A stretch of DNA of 9,732 nucleotides, taken from NCBI GenBank assembly GCA_001437855.1, contig LIBD01000026.1:1-9732 (forward strand), given 5' to 3'. How positions within the stretch are numbered: position 1 is the stretch's first letter; every line of letters starts with the position of its first letter. Shown in pieces: positions 1 through 7,119 of this stretch. Position numbers and translations under genes: made by a program. This DNA comes from Actinobacteria bacterium BACL4 MAG-120820-bin23. GTDB taxonomy: Bacteria; Actinomycetota; Actinomycetes; Nanopelagicales; Nanopelagicaceae. The notes beneath the pieces were generated by a model. It did no database searches and was not told the DNA's origin. It saw only the letters and a list, made by a program, of their open reading frames with translations.

Positions 1-184
1 CCCCAGAGTTTGCGCTGCGATACCCTTCTAAAATTTCAACAGTAGTCGTTTTACCGGCGCCATTTGGACCCAGAAGTGCAAAGATCTCACCTTGCTCGAC
101 CGTAAGGTCGATGCCGGCAACAGCGGTCTTATCACCATACTTTTTTACTAAGCCACGTACCTGAATTGCTGGGTTAGTGCTCAT
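1..184 (-). CDS. ABC transporter ATP-binding protein, N-terminal part (gene runs off the window)
   Basis: Reading the minus strand from the ATG at 184 gives 61 codons beginning MSTNPAIQVRGLVKKYGDKT, then a Walker A loop GPNGAGKTTT at about residues 39-48. This is the start of an ABC ATPase that hydrolyses ATP on the cytoplasmic face to drive a membrane transporter. The 'LVKKYGDKTAV' lead-in and the short segment before Walker A resemble the DrrA/ABC-2 export group, but the signature motif and Walker B lie outside the window, so substrate and direction are unknown. The ATG is preceded by a purine run (AGGGAAAG) about 10 nt upstream, a rather distant ribosome site. It diverges from the small gene starting at 242. 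By eye it uses more G/C-ending codons than the catabolic genes downstream. Confidence 0.9.
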   Translation of the reverse strand, partial: MSTNPAIQVRGLVKKYGDKTAVAGIDLTVEQGEIFALLGPNGAGKTTTVEILEGYRSANSG

Positions 185-227
185 AGCGACATCTTTCCCT
201 AATTGGTATTGATTACTCAATTTACTT

Positions 228-232
228 GGGAG
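228..232 (+). promoter_or_regulatory. Shine-Dalgarno site GGGAG that fixes the start at GTG 242
   Basis: GGGAG is followed by 9 nt and then GTG at 242. It supports this start over the upstream in-frame TTG at 203, which has no purine-rich site. The protein from 242 also begins with the family's usual N-terminus (MSPRRN). Confidence 0.7.
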
Positions 233-241
233 AATAAGCCT

Positions 242-562
242 GTGAGTCCCCGTAGAAATAAGCCAAAAGGCAAGAGTAAGCCCTCAAATAATTTTGATGA
301 GAACGAGATCACAACTGCCAGTGATGCAATTGAAGAGCATGATGATGGGATTTATGTTGTCAGGAAGATCAGTGGCTCTTCCTCAAATAAACCATACCGT
401 TGCCCAGGATGTGACCAATTAATTCCGATGGCTACTCCGCATACCGTTGCCTGGTTAGAGCATGATCAAGATGGCAGACGTCATTGGCATAGTATTTGCT
501 GGAGTAAGCGCAATCTACGTAGGCCAAAGATTGAAAGAACTCGAAACGCTCCTAAATATTGA
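242..562 (+). CDS. small conserved actinobacterial protein with a CxxC/HxHxxC putative metal site
   Basis: The product is 106 residues, starting MSPRRNKPKGK and ending RNAPKY. Seen in the sequence: a basic N-terminus, an acidic middle (about 19-36), then YRCPGCDQLIP with Cys54 and Cys57, and HWHSICW with His81, His83 and Cys86. The Cys and His residues could form a zinc site (inference). From memory, the N-terminus, the 'CPGCDQ.IP' core and the C-terminus match a family widespread in Actinobacteria that is often labelled 'ATP/GTP-binding protein'. I see no nucleotide-binding motif, so that label is probably misleading and the function is unknown. The GTG start is chosen from the GGGAG site at 228-232. 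The gene diverges from the ABC ATPase. The 54-bp gap downstream is very AT-rich and carries the promoter-like repeats of the next gene. Confidence 0.85.
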   Translation: MSPRRNKPKGKSKPSNNFDENEITTASDAIEEHDDGIYVVRKISGSSSNKPYRCPGCDQLIPMATPHTVAWLEHDQDGRRHWHSICWSKRNLRRPKIERTRNAPKY

Positions 563-575
563 GATAAATTTAGAA

Positions 576-610
576 TTAAATATTTAAATTACTTAACTTA
601 TAGTTATAGT
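576..610 (+). promoter_or_regulatory. putative promoter of the aldehyde dehydrogenase gene: tandem TATAGT and an AT palindrome
   Basis: Two head-to-tail copies of TATAGT occur at 599-604 and 605-610, each one base from the TATAAT -10 consensus. The start codon is at 617, and no Shine-Dalgarno sequence is visible before it. The upstream copy would place transcription start about 6 nt before the ATG, so the message would have almost no leader. A perfect 12-bp palindrome TTAAATATTTAA lies at 576-587, but in such AT-rich DNA it has little weight. No convincing -35 box is seen. Confidence 0.4.
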
Positions 611-616
611 TAGCAA

Positions 617-2143
617 ATGAGCAAAATATTTACCGCAAAAAATCCAACTACTGGCCAGCCGGTTGGCTCTGAAATTTTAGAATGGGATCAAGCTCAGACT
701 AATGCTGCGATCAAGGCTGCTGCGAATGCTAAACATAAACTTTCAGCAACCACGCCAACGCAGCGAGCTGCAGTATTAAATGCGATTGCAGATGCGATTG
801 AGGCCGAAAAAGATAATTTAGCTCAAACTGCCAATTTAGAAACAGCACTACCACTGCCAAGGTTAACTGGTGAAGTAATGCGGACAGTCATTCAAATTAG
901 AGCATTTGCTAATTTAGTTAAAGATGGCGGACATCTCTTGCCTATTATTGATTTGGCAGATCCAAATTTTCTACCAGTTGCTCGTCCTGACTTAAGAAAA
1001 TCTCAACAACCACTAGGTGTAGTTGCGGTATTTGCAGCATCAAACTTTCCACTGGCATTTTCTGTAGCTGGGGGTGACAGCGCCTCAGCGCTGGCTGCAG
1101 GTTGCCCAGTAATTGTGAAAGCACATCCATCACATCCAAATACCAGTCAGATCGTTTATGAAGCAGTTATAAAGGGCCTTGCATCACATGGATTGCCAAA
1201 AGAATTATTTGCCATCATCCAAGGAGAAAATCCAGAGATTACTCATTGGCTAGCTAAGGCGCCAGAGGTTAGCGCAATTGGTTTTACTGGATCTGCCATG
1301 GTTGGAAAATTATTAATTAGATTATCTCAAGAGCGATCAGTACCGATTCCAGTTTATGCCGAGATGGGATCTTTGAATCCAGTTTTCTTTACGCCAACTG
1401 CGTTAAGTGAGAAAGCTGATGAATTAGCCAAAGCAGCAATCGATTCAGCATTACTTGGCTCCGGGCAGTTTTGCACAAAGCCAGGAATAATTATTGTGCC
1501 AAATGATAATAATGGCGATAAATTTATCTCGCAGGTAAAAGAGTATGTAGCACAACAAAAGGTTGCGCCATTATTAAATAAAGGAATTGCAACTAGGTTT
1601 AAAGATGCGATTGTAAAGTTATCAAAATCAAAAGGGTTAGAGATTATCTCCGGTACCGACAATAGCGATGGATTTGGTGTTACGGCCAATATTTTTGTCA
1701 CCGATTGGTCTGAAGTAAAAAATCATGAGGATTTACTGGAGGAGCACTTTGGACCAACCTCAGTAATAATTCGCACGCCATTTGATGAGTACCTAAAGGT
1801 TGCAAAATCTATGCAAGGGCAATTAACCGCAGCAATCCATGCCGGTGCTGATGAGAATGTGAAAGATTTGGTAGATCAGCTATCCCAAATTGCCGGTAGA
1901 GTAATTTGGAATGGTTTTCCTACGGCAGTATCGGTAACAGCTGCACAAAACCATGGCGGACAGTGGCCAGCCTCTTCTACTCATACCACCTCAGTTGGAT
2001 TGGACGCACTTTATAGATTTGTTAGACCTGTGGTTTATCAAAATTTCCCAGATAATAAACTTCCACAAGAGTTACAAAATGCCAACCCTTATGGCATTGA
2101 GCGAGTTATTAACTCTGAAAGAAGCAAGAAGGTAATTAATTAG
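617..2143 (+). CDS. aldehyde dehydrogenase, 2-oxoglutarate semialdehyde (2,5-dioxovalerate) type
   Basis: This 508-residue cytosolic NAD(P)-dependent aldehyde dehydrogenase is full length. The active-site residues are visible: Asn143 in ASNFP, the cofactor-loop motif GFTGS at 222-226, the general base Glu249 in AEMGS, and the nucleophile Cys286 in GSGQFCT. The segments NFPLAFSVAGGDSASALAAG, 'KAHPSHPNTS' and 'AEMGSLNPVFF' are typical of 2-oxoglutarate semialdehyde dehydrogenases (EC 1.2.1.26), which end the oxidative pentose or hexaric-acid pathways by making 2-oxoglutarate. That fits the sugar-acid dehydratase and FAH-family enzyme next door. Family relatives also oxidise other small aldehydes, so the exact substrate is inferred. 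It starts at ATG 617 without a Shine-Dalgarno site. Its stop codon directly abuts that of the convergent FAH-family gene. Confidence 0.85.
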   Translation: MSKIFTAKNPTTGQPVGSEILEWDQAQTNAAIKAAANAKHKLSATTPTQRAAVLNAIADAIEAEKDNLAQTANLETALPLPRLTGEVMRTVIQIRAFANLVKDGGHLLPIIDLADPNFLPVARPDLRKSQQPLGVVAVFAASNFPLAFSVAGGDSASALAAGCPVIVKAHPSHPNTSQIVYEAVIKGLASHGLPKELFAIIQGENPEITHWLAKAPEVSAIGFTGSAMVGKLLIRLSQERSVPIPVYAEMGSLNPVFFTPTALSEKADELAKAAIDSALLGSGQFCTKPGIIIVPNDNNGDKFISQVKEYVAQQKVAPLLNKGIATRFKDAIVKLSKSKGLEIISGTDNSDGFGVTANIFVTDWSEVKNHEDLLEEHFGPTSVIIRTPFDEYLKVAKSMQGQLTAAIHAGADENVKDLVDQLSQIAGRVIWNGFPTAVSVTAAQNHGGQWPASSTHTTSVGLDALYRFVRPVVYQNFPDNKLPQELQNANPYGIERVINSERSKKVIN

Positions 2144-2170
2144 CTACTTGTAATTAACAACCTTATTTTT
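2129..2170 (+). terminator. possible rho-independent terminator across the convergent stop codons
   Basis: On the plus strand AAGGT pairs with ACCTT (outer stem, 2129-2133 with 2160-2164). After a 2x2 mismatch, TTAATTA (2136-2142) pairs with TAATTAA (2151-2157) around an 8-nt loop, and ATTTTT (2165-2170) follows. The U-run is downstream only on the plus strand, so it would mainly stop the aldehyde dehydrogenase transcript. The inner stem is all A/T, so stability is modest. Confidence 0.45.
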
Positions 2171-3007
2171 AATAGTTCCAATACCTTCAATAGTGGTAAC
2201 AATATTTTCCCCACCCTTTAAGTATTTTTCTGGCTTAAATCCCATACCCACCCCAGCAGGAGTTCCAGTATTAATTACATCTCCAGCCTTTAACTCCATA
2301 AATTGAGAGATGTACCAAACACAATGATTAATTCCGAAAATTAAATCATCAGTTCTTGAGTTTTGTCTTACCTCACCATCAATTGTGCAACTTAAGGCAA
2401 GATTACTCGGATCTAAACCATTTTTAGCTAACTCATCTTTGGTAACTATCCACGGACCCATTGGATTAAAGGTTGGAAATGATTTGCCCTTTACCCATTG
2501 CCCACTGCGCTCAATCTGCCAATGACGCTCTGAAATGTCTTGAGAAATTGTGTAACCAAGAATATGAGAAGCAGCATCCTCTGGTGATTTCAAATAAAGA
2601 GCATTTTTACCAATAACTACACAAAGCTCGACCTCATAATCAGTCTTTTGAGAGTTTGGTGGCACAACTACATCATCATTGGCACCAATTACCGTATCGG
2701 GAGCTTTCATGAAAATTACTGGTTCAGCTGGGGCAGTCATGCCAGATTCAACTGCATGCTTTGCATAATTTAAGCCAACACAAATTACTTTTGTCGGTCT
2801 TGCAACTGGTGAGCCAATTCGAAAATCAGATATCTTCACCTTAGGCCTGCTACTTAAATCTATTTTTTCTACTTTAGAGATTGCTGAATTCTCTAATTCA
2901 ATGCGGTTAAAGTCAGAGATCACATCATCAATAAAGACCGCCTCGGTATCAGAGACAATCACAGCTGGCTTTTCCTGATTAATCGGTCCTAGGCGAGCAA
3001 TTCTCAT
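2144..3007 (-). CDS. fumarylacetoacetate hydrolase (FAH) family enzyme acting on a 2-keto-3-deoxy or 2,4-diketo sugar acid
   Basis: The product is 287 residues, starting MRIARLGP. This start is chosen over a further-upstream one because it matches the family N-terminus and has AAGGAAG just before it. The FAH fold is shown by GLNYAKHA (79-86), the acidic metal site with Glu125, Glu127 (DYEVEL) and Asp157 (SQDIS), Lys175 in GKSFPTF, and the late GTPAGVGMG loop (248-256). Overall it most resembles 2,4-diketo-3-deoxy-L-rhamnonate/fuconate hydrolases, which cleave to pyruvate plus a hydroxy acid. The FAH fold also includes 2-keto-3-deoxy-pentonate dehydratases (KdaD, XylX) of Weimberg-type pathways, and the neighbouring semialdehyde dehydrogenase keeps that option open. 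It diverges from the IlvD-type dehydratase across 92 bp and probably shares its regulation. Confidence 0.8.
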   Translation of the reverse strand: MRIARLGPINQEKPAVIVSDTEAVFIDDVISDFNRIELENSAISKVEKIDLSSRPKVKISDFRIGSPVARPTKVICVGLNYAKHAVESGMTAPAEPVIFMKAPDTVIGANDDVVVPPNSQKTDYEVELCVVIGKNALYLKSPEDAASHILGYTISQDISERHWQIERSGQWVKGKSFPTFNPMGPWIVTKDELAKNGLDPSNLALSCTIDGEVRQNSRTDDLIFGINHCVWYISQFMELKAGDVINTGTPAGVGMGFKPEKYLKGGENIVTTIEGIGTIKNKVVNYK

Positions 3008-3054
3008 TTCTTCCTTCTTCTTCGGTCGTAGATGAACTTTTGACTTATTTGAAC

Positions 3055-3061
3055 TAGAATA
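3055..3061. promoter_or_regulatory. weak overlapping divergent -10 candidates between the FAH and IlvD-type genes
   Basis: TAGAAT (plus, 3055-3060) and TATTCT (minus, 3061-3056) overlap almost completely and point outward to the two genes. No good -35 is visible for either. A minus-strand start near 3049 would give the FAH gene a leader of about 40 nt including its AAGGAAG ribosome site. Low confidence because such hexamers are common in AT-rich DNA. Confidence 0.3.
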
Positions 3062-3066
3062 CGAAA

Positions 3067-3099
3067 ACCCTAACACAGGGTAATTCTCATTATTTGAGA
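3067..3099. promoter_or_regulatory. two adjacent 5-5-5 inverted repeats, possible operators
   Basis: ACCCT-AACAC-AGGGT (3067-3081) and TCTCA-TTATT-TGAGA (3085-3099) are each perfect five-base arms around a five-base spacer. They sit between the candidate -10 and the GTG at 3100 of the dehydratase gene, a usual position for a repressor site. The two half-sites differ, so two proteins or chance are both possible. Confidence 0.35.
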
Positions 3100-4854
3100 G
3101 TGAAAAAAGATTGGAAAGTGGCTAGCTTGAGCGAAGAAAAGTTTGATCGCCGCAGCCAATACTGGTTTGGGTTAAAGGATAAAGGTGGCTATATCCACCG
3201 TGAGCGATTACGTAATCAAGGGTATGCCCCAGATGTATTTGATGGCCGACCAGTAATTGGTATTGCAAATACCTGGTCGGAATTAAATCCCTGCAATGGT
3301 TCATTAAATGATGTCGCTGAAGCGGTTAAGCGTGGTGTTTGGGAGGCGGGTGGATTTCCACTTGAGTTCCCAGCCATGTCACTAAGTGAGTCTTTGCAAC
3401 GACCAACCACGATGCTTTATCGAAATATGTTAGCTATGGAGGTTGAAGAGTTAATAAGATCTCATCCATTAGATGGCGTAGTACTGCTTGGAAATTGCGA
3501 TAAGACACCACCTGGGTTGTTAATGGGAGCTGCCAGCGTTGATCTGCCAGCACTAATGATTACTGGCGGTCCAATGTTAAATGGTAGATACCATGGTGAA
3601 GCGGTTGGCTCTGGCACATTAGTTTGGAAATATAGCGAACAGGTTAGAAGTGGCAAGATATCTTTTGAAGAGTTTATGGCAATGGAGTCCTGCTCAGCCC
3701 GAAGCCAGGGATCTTGTATGACTATGGGAACAGCTTCAACTATGGCATGTGTGACTGAGGCATTGGGTGTTCAATTACCAGGAGCAGCTGCAATACCTGC
3801 GGTCGATTCTAGAAAATTTGCGCTCGCTCATCTTTCTGGACGCAGAATTGTAAAGATGGTTGAAGAAGATTTAAAACTTTCTAAAGTATTAAATAGAAAA
3901 GCATTTGAAAATGCGATAAAAATATTGGCAGCAATTGGTGGCTCAACAAACGCTGTTGTCCACTTATTGGCTATTGCAGGCCGAGTTGGCGTGCCGCTTG
4001 ATCTAGATGATTTTGATAAGTTAGGTAAAGATGTTCCTGTAATTGCAAATATGATGCCAAGTGGAAAATTCTTAATGGAAGAGTTTTTTGATGCTGGTGG
4101 CGTCCCAACAGTAATGAAGGAAATTTCGCATTTAATTCACACCGATCACATTACTGTTACAGGTAAAACTGTTAAGGAAAACATTGAAGGGGCTGAAAAT
4201 TGGAATAAAGAGGTCATTACTCCAGCTAATAAGCCATTTCAAGCAGCTGGTGCCGGCATTGTTGTAGTCCGAGGTTCACTTGCGCCAAATGGTGCAATAA
4301 TTAAAGTTTCAGCTGCAACGCCAAAATTACTTACCCATAAAGGTAAGGCTTTAGTATTTAATGAAATAGAAGAGTATTTAAAGGTTGCAGATGATCCAGA
4401 TCTTCCAGTTACGCCAGATACGATTTTAATATTAAAAAATTCTGGGCCTAAGGGCTATCCAGGTTTTCCAGAGGTCGGAAATCTTCCTATGCCAAAGAAA
4501 ATGTTGGAGCAAGGTGTTACCGATATGGTCAGAATTTCTGATGCCAGAATGAGTGGCACAGCATATGGAACTGTAATTTTACATGTCTCGCCAGAATCAA
4601 CTGCAGGCGGTCCATTAGCTTTTGTTGAGAATGGTGATGAAATCGAATTAGATGTACCAAATAGAAAATTAAACTTATTGATCTCAGAAGATGAGTTAGC
4701 AAAGCGAAAAGCTGCTTGGGTGCCGCCAAAACCTAAGGCAGATCGTGGCTGGAGCAAAATGTATATTGAGCATGTGCAGCAAGCTCACCTTGGAGCTGAT
4801 CTTGATTTTCTAGTAGGTAGCAGTGGCGACTACGTACCACGCCATTCACATTAA
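3100..4854 (+). CDS. IlvD/Edd-family sugar-acid (aldonate) dehydratase
   Basis: The product is about 584 residues from GTG 3100; TTG 3094 and GTG 3118 are other possible starts, and no clear ribosome site decides. It would remove water from an aldonic acid to give a 2-keto-3-deoxy acid, using an iron-sulfur cluster. The three cluster cysteines are present: Cys65 in NPCN, Cys133 in GNCDKTPPG and Cys206 in GSCMTMGTAST. The catalytic serine region SDARMSGTAYG (Ser485) and the C-terminal PESTAGGPLAFVENGDEI segment complete the fold. The N-terminal RRSQYWFG and GYIHRERLRNQGY features resemble pentonate and galactonate dehydratases rather than branched-chain amino-acid IlvD. Substrate (L-arabonate, D-xylonate, L-fuconate or similar) is not readable. 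Neighbours are a divergent FAH-family gene and a convergent enolase paralogue that overlaps it by 4 bp at the stop codons. Confidence 0.85.
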   Translation: MKKDWKVASLSEEKFDRRSQYWFGLKDKGGYIHRERLRNQGYAPDVFDGRPVIGIANTWSELNPCNGSLNDVAEAVKRGVWEAGGFPLEFPAMSLSESLQRPTTMLYRNMLAMEVEELIRSHPLDGVVLLGNCDKTPPGLLMGAASVDLPALMITGGPMLNGRYHGEAVGSGTLVWKYSEQVRSGKISFEEFMAMESCSARSQGSCMTMGTASTMACVTEALGVQLPGAAAIPAVDSRKFALAHLSGRRIVKMVEEDLKLSKVLNRKAFENAIKILAAIGGSTNAVVHLLAIAGRVGVPLDLDDFDKLGKDVPVIANMMPSGKFLMEEFFDAGGVPTVMKEISHLIHTDHITVTGKTVKENIEGAENWNKEVITPANKPFQAAGAGIVVVRGSLAPNGAIIKVSAATPKLLTHKGKALVFNEIEEYLKVADDPDLPVTPDTILILKNSGPKGYPGFPEVGNLPMPKKMLEQGVTDMVRISDARMSGTAYGTVILHVSPESTAGGPLAFVENGDEIELDVPNRKLNLLISEDELAKRKAAWVPPKPKADRGWSKMYIEHVQQAHLGADLDFLVGSSGDYVPRHSH

Positions 4855-6122
4855 TTAAACGGATTTATAAACTTAGTATTTTCAATAACTTCAAGTTCTA
4901 GCAATCTATTCCACTTGGAATTTCTTTCACTGCCATGGGTAGAGCCAACCTTAATTTGGCCAGCTGCCCAACCAGTTGCTAAATCAGCTAACCAAGAATC
5001 CTCATTCTCACCTGATCGGGCTGAGACTACGGTATTAAAGTTATTTACTCTTGCCTGCTTCAAAACATTTAATGTAGAGGAAACTAAACCGTTTTGATTA
5101 GCTTTAATCAAGATTGAGTTCGCACTTTTCTCTTCAATCGCCCGATTTAGCCTAGCCAGATTTGTGGTTAATAAATCATCGCCTAATACTTGAAGTTTTT
5201 TAGGCGCCATCTGCATAAATTTTTGCCAGGTAAGCCAATCATCCTCTGCAAAAGGATCTTCTATGGAGACGATTGGATAGTTTGATACTAGATTATTTAT
5301 ATACGAAATAAATTGATCAGGGGAATAAATCTGTTTCGCATTTTTTAAATTATATTTACCATCCTCAAAGAATTGAGTAGAGGCAACATCCAAGGCCAAA
5401 CTCACTTGCTCACCTGCTATTAGGCCACATTTTTCAATAGCGCTAATTACAAACTCACATGCCTTACTAACTGAGTCAAAAGGAATTGCTAAACCACCCT
5501 CATCGGCAATTAAATTGGTTACAAAGCCAGCTTGTCTTCCTAAATCAGATGCGGTTTCGCGAATTGCTACGATCCAAGAGAGGGCTTGTGTAAATGAGGT
5601 AGCTCCTATTGGCACAATCAATAAATCTTGAATATCCATCGCTTTATTTGCGTGAGCACCACCAGAGAGAATATTGACCATTGGCATTGGAATATTTAGG
5701 TAAGACTCTGGTTGAAAGTATCTAGCCAGTGATCTATTTTGAGAGTGAGCAGCAGCGATGCTTGTGGCTAAGGAAACTGCCAGCGTTGCATTTGCTCCTA
5801 ACTTGGCGTGATCTGACGAAGGATCTAACTCAATCAAAAGATTATCAACCGCCGCTAAATCTATTAACTCCTCAACTAAGCGGGGTGCAATTACTTGGTT
5901 TATATTCTCAACAGCTTGTTTAACTGAAAGGCCGGCATAAAATTTTTCAGCGTACTGACCACCTAGATCACGTAACTCTTTTGCTTCATGCATACCAGTT
6001 GAAGCACCAGAAGGAACACGAGCGGTATGGGTTGTGCCATCAGTTAGAGAAATTGATGCCGCTACCGTTGGTCTACCTCTGGAATCTAATACCTGATAGC
6101 CAATTACCTTACTTATTTTCAT
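4851..6122 (-). CDS. enolase-superfamily protein, enolase paralogue with altered active site
   Basis: The product is 423 residues, clearly homologous to enolase along its whole length: DSRGRPTV (13-20), PSGASTG loop (37-43), GGAHAN (154-159), ADEGG with Glu208, metal ligands Asp245, Glu288 and Asp315, Lys340 in ILIKANQNG, and Lys391 in QIKVGS. Two positions that are nearly invariant in housekeeping enolase differ. The Glu of 'DIQEFM' is Asp166 (DIQDLL), and the His of 'SHRSGE' is Ala368 (SARSGE). The usual DSRGNPTVE also reads DSRGRPTVA. The metal site and lysine base are kept, so catalysis on a carboxylate is plausible, but the changes argue for a different or bulkier substrate than 2-phosphoglycerate. 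Its ATG overlaps the kinase stop (ATGA), indicating translational coupling. A cytoplasmic acid dehydratase or lyase role is inferred. Confidence 0.85.
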   Translation of the reverse strand: MKISKVIGYQVLDSRGRPTVAASISLTDGTTHTARVPSGASTGMHEAKELRDLGGQYAEKFYAGLSVKQAVENINQVIAPRLVEELIDLAAVDNLLIELDPSSDHAKLGANATLAVSLATSIAAAHSQNRSLARYFQPESYLNIPMPMVNILSGGAHANKAMDIQDLLIVPIGATSFTQALSWIVAIRETASDLGRQAGFVTNLIADEGGLAIPFDSVSKACEFVISAIEKCGLIAGEQVSLALDVASTQFFEDGKYNLKNAKQIYSPDQFISYINNLVSNYPIVSIEDPFAEDDWLTWQKFMQMAPKKLQVLGDDLLTTNLARLNRAIEEKSANSILIKANQNGLVSSTLNVLKQARVNNFNTVVSARSGENEDSWLADLATGWAAGQIKVGSTHGSERNSKWNRLLELEVIENTKFINPFN

Positions 6123-7108
6123 CGAGCACTCATTTCAAATAGATCAAGTAAAGATAACTTAGCATCACGGGCTAATAAAGATTTAGTATGTTTTTGTAAT
6201 TTATGTTGTTGATTTGGGGTGAGGTAATTTACTGGAGATTTTCCTTCAACCCGTGCCAGCGCAATTAAGGCTGCATGATGGGCAAATGATGGGGATATTT
6301 TCCGAAGCACCTCATACTCTTTCTTGAAGGCATTAGCTGTTTTTGCTAATAAATTTGCTTGCAGTGCATCTGGTGCGTGGAAAAATTTACATAAAAGATG
6401 AGCGATAAGAAAGGAGATATCAAAAACTGGGTTTCCAACATGAGTGACCTCAAAATCTAAGATAAAAACTTCATCACTCATTGAAATCATAATATTTTTT
6501 GGCGAAAAATCACCATGGACAATAGTGGTTTTATCACCCTCTAACTCATTAATTAACTTTCGAATCCACACCTGCAATGGTGGATTTTTATCGGCCACAA
6601 ATCGATAAAACGGATCAATTCGAAGTTGGTCAAACAGAGAGTCCTCCATGAATTTATCTTTTGTACTTGGATTCTGCTGTCCATAGTTGTGCCAGCTTGC
6701 AAGTGTGTGGCCTAACTTAGCGCCAATATCAGGGTTAATTACTCCAGCTAATAAATCAGATTTCCAAACTGTGCTGCCTAGCGCCACCCTTTCTAGGACC
6801 AAAATAAATCGATCTGGATCTAAAAATAATAACTTAGGAACTTGCTTTGGGCTTATTTGATTAAATAATTCAATGGCATCAGCTTCAACAATAGCTCTTC
6901 GTTGATCTGCCACCCATTTTTCACTCACCGCTAATTCAGCTAAAGCTTGCTTTAAGACCATTTTCTGATTACTAGTTGTAATTGCCAAAACTACATTTGA
7001 TACCCCACCAGTTAAAACCTCGACCTCTGGGTTATCTTGTACTGAAATAATTTTTTTACTAATTAAGTAATCAACTACGCTATCTTTGGTTAGTAACTCA
7101 ACACTCAC
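6119..7108 (-). CDS. APH-fold small-molecule kinase, 5-methylthioribose-kinase-like
   Basis: The product is 329 residues with the aminoglycoside-phosphotransferase/choline-kinase fold: glycine-rich LTGGVSNVV (32-40), ATP-binding Lys53 in VLKQA, Brenner-type catalytic loop HGDFSPKN with Asp200 and Asn205, and metal-binding LDFE with Asp218. SNVVLAI, VLKQA, HGDF, the D-F/P-E region and FLIAHLL recall MtnK. The operon, however, has no other methionine-salvage gene, so I read it as a kinase for another sugar or sugar acid (inference). Start is GTG 7108, with AGGA about 9 nt upstream overlapping the SDR stop codon; the gap to that stop is 11 nt. Its TGA overlaps the enolase paralogue ATG by 4 nt, so the two proteins are likely made in step, consistent with consecutive reactions. 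Confidence 0.8.
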   Translation of the reverse strand: MSVELLTKDSVVDYLISKKIISVQDNPEVEVLTGGVSNVVLAITTSNQKMVLKQALAELAVSEKWVADQRRAIVEADAIELFNQISPKQVPKLLFLDPDRFILVLERVALGSTVWKSDLLAGVINPDIGAKLGHTLASWHNYGQQNPSTKDKFMEDSLFDQLRIDPFYRFVADKNPPLQVWIRKLINELEGDKTTIVHGDFSPKNIMISMSDEVFILDFEVTHVGNPVFDISFLIAHLLCKFFHAPDALQANLLAKTANAFKKEYEVLRKISPSFAHHAALIALARVEGKSPVNYLTPNQQHKLQKHTKSLLARDAKLSLLDLFEMSAR

Positions 7109-7119
7109 TAGGTGAGATC

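Noticed and set aside
203..241. TTG 203 as start of the small actinobacterial protein
   Set aside because: There is no ribosome site before it, and the added 13 residues lie outside the family N-terminus; GTG 242 has GGGAG.
1354..1701. Antisense open frame inside the aldehyde dehydrogenase gene (and similar ones inside the IlvD-type and enolase genes)
   Set aside because: They lie wholly within genes with intact catalytic motifs, have no ribosome sites or recognisable domains, and read as shadows.
3008..3076. N-terminal extension of the FAH-family gene to 3076
   Set aside because: The extra 23 residues are low-complexity (Ser/Lys-rich), cover the ribosome site and intergenic control region, and are not part of the family.
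7104..7116. CTCAC-TAG-GTGAG inverted repeat at the SDR/kinase junction
   Set aside because: The short arms span a start codon and ribosome site inside an operon; there is no U-run and it is likely chance.
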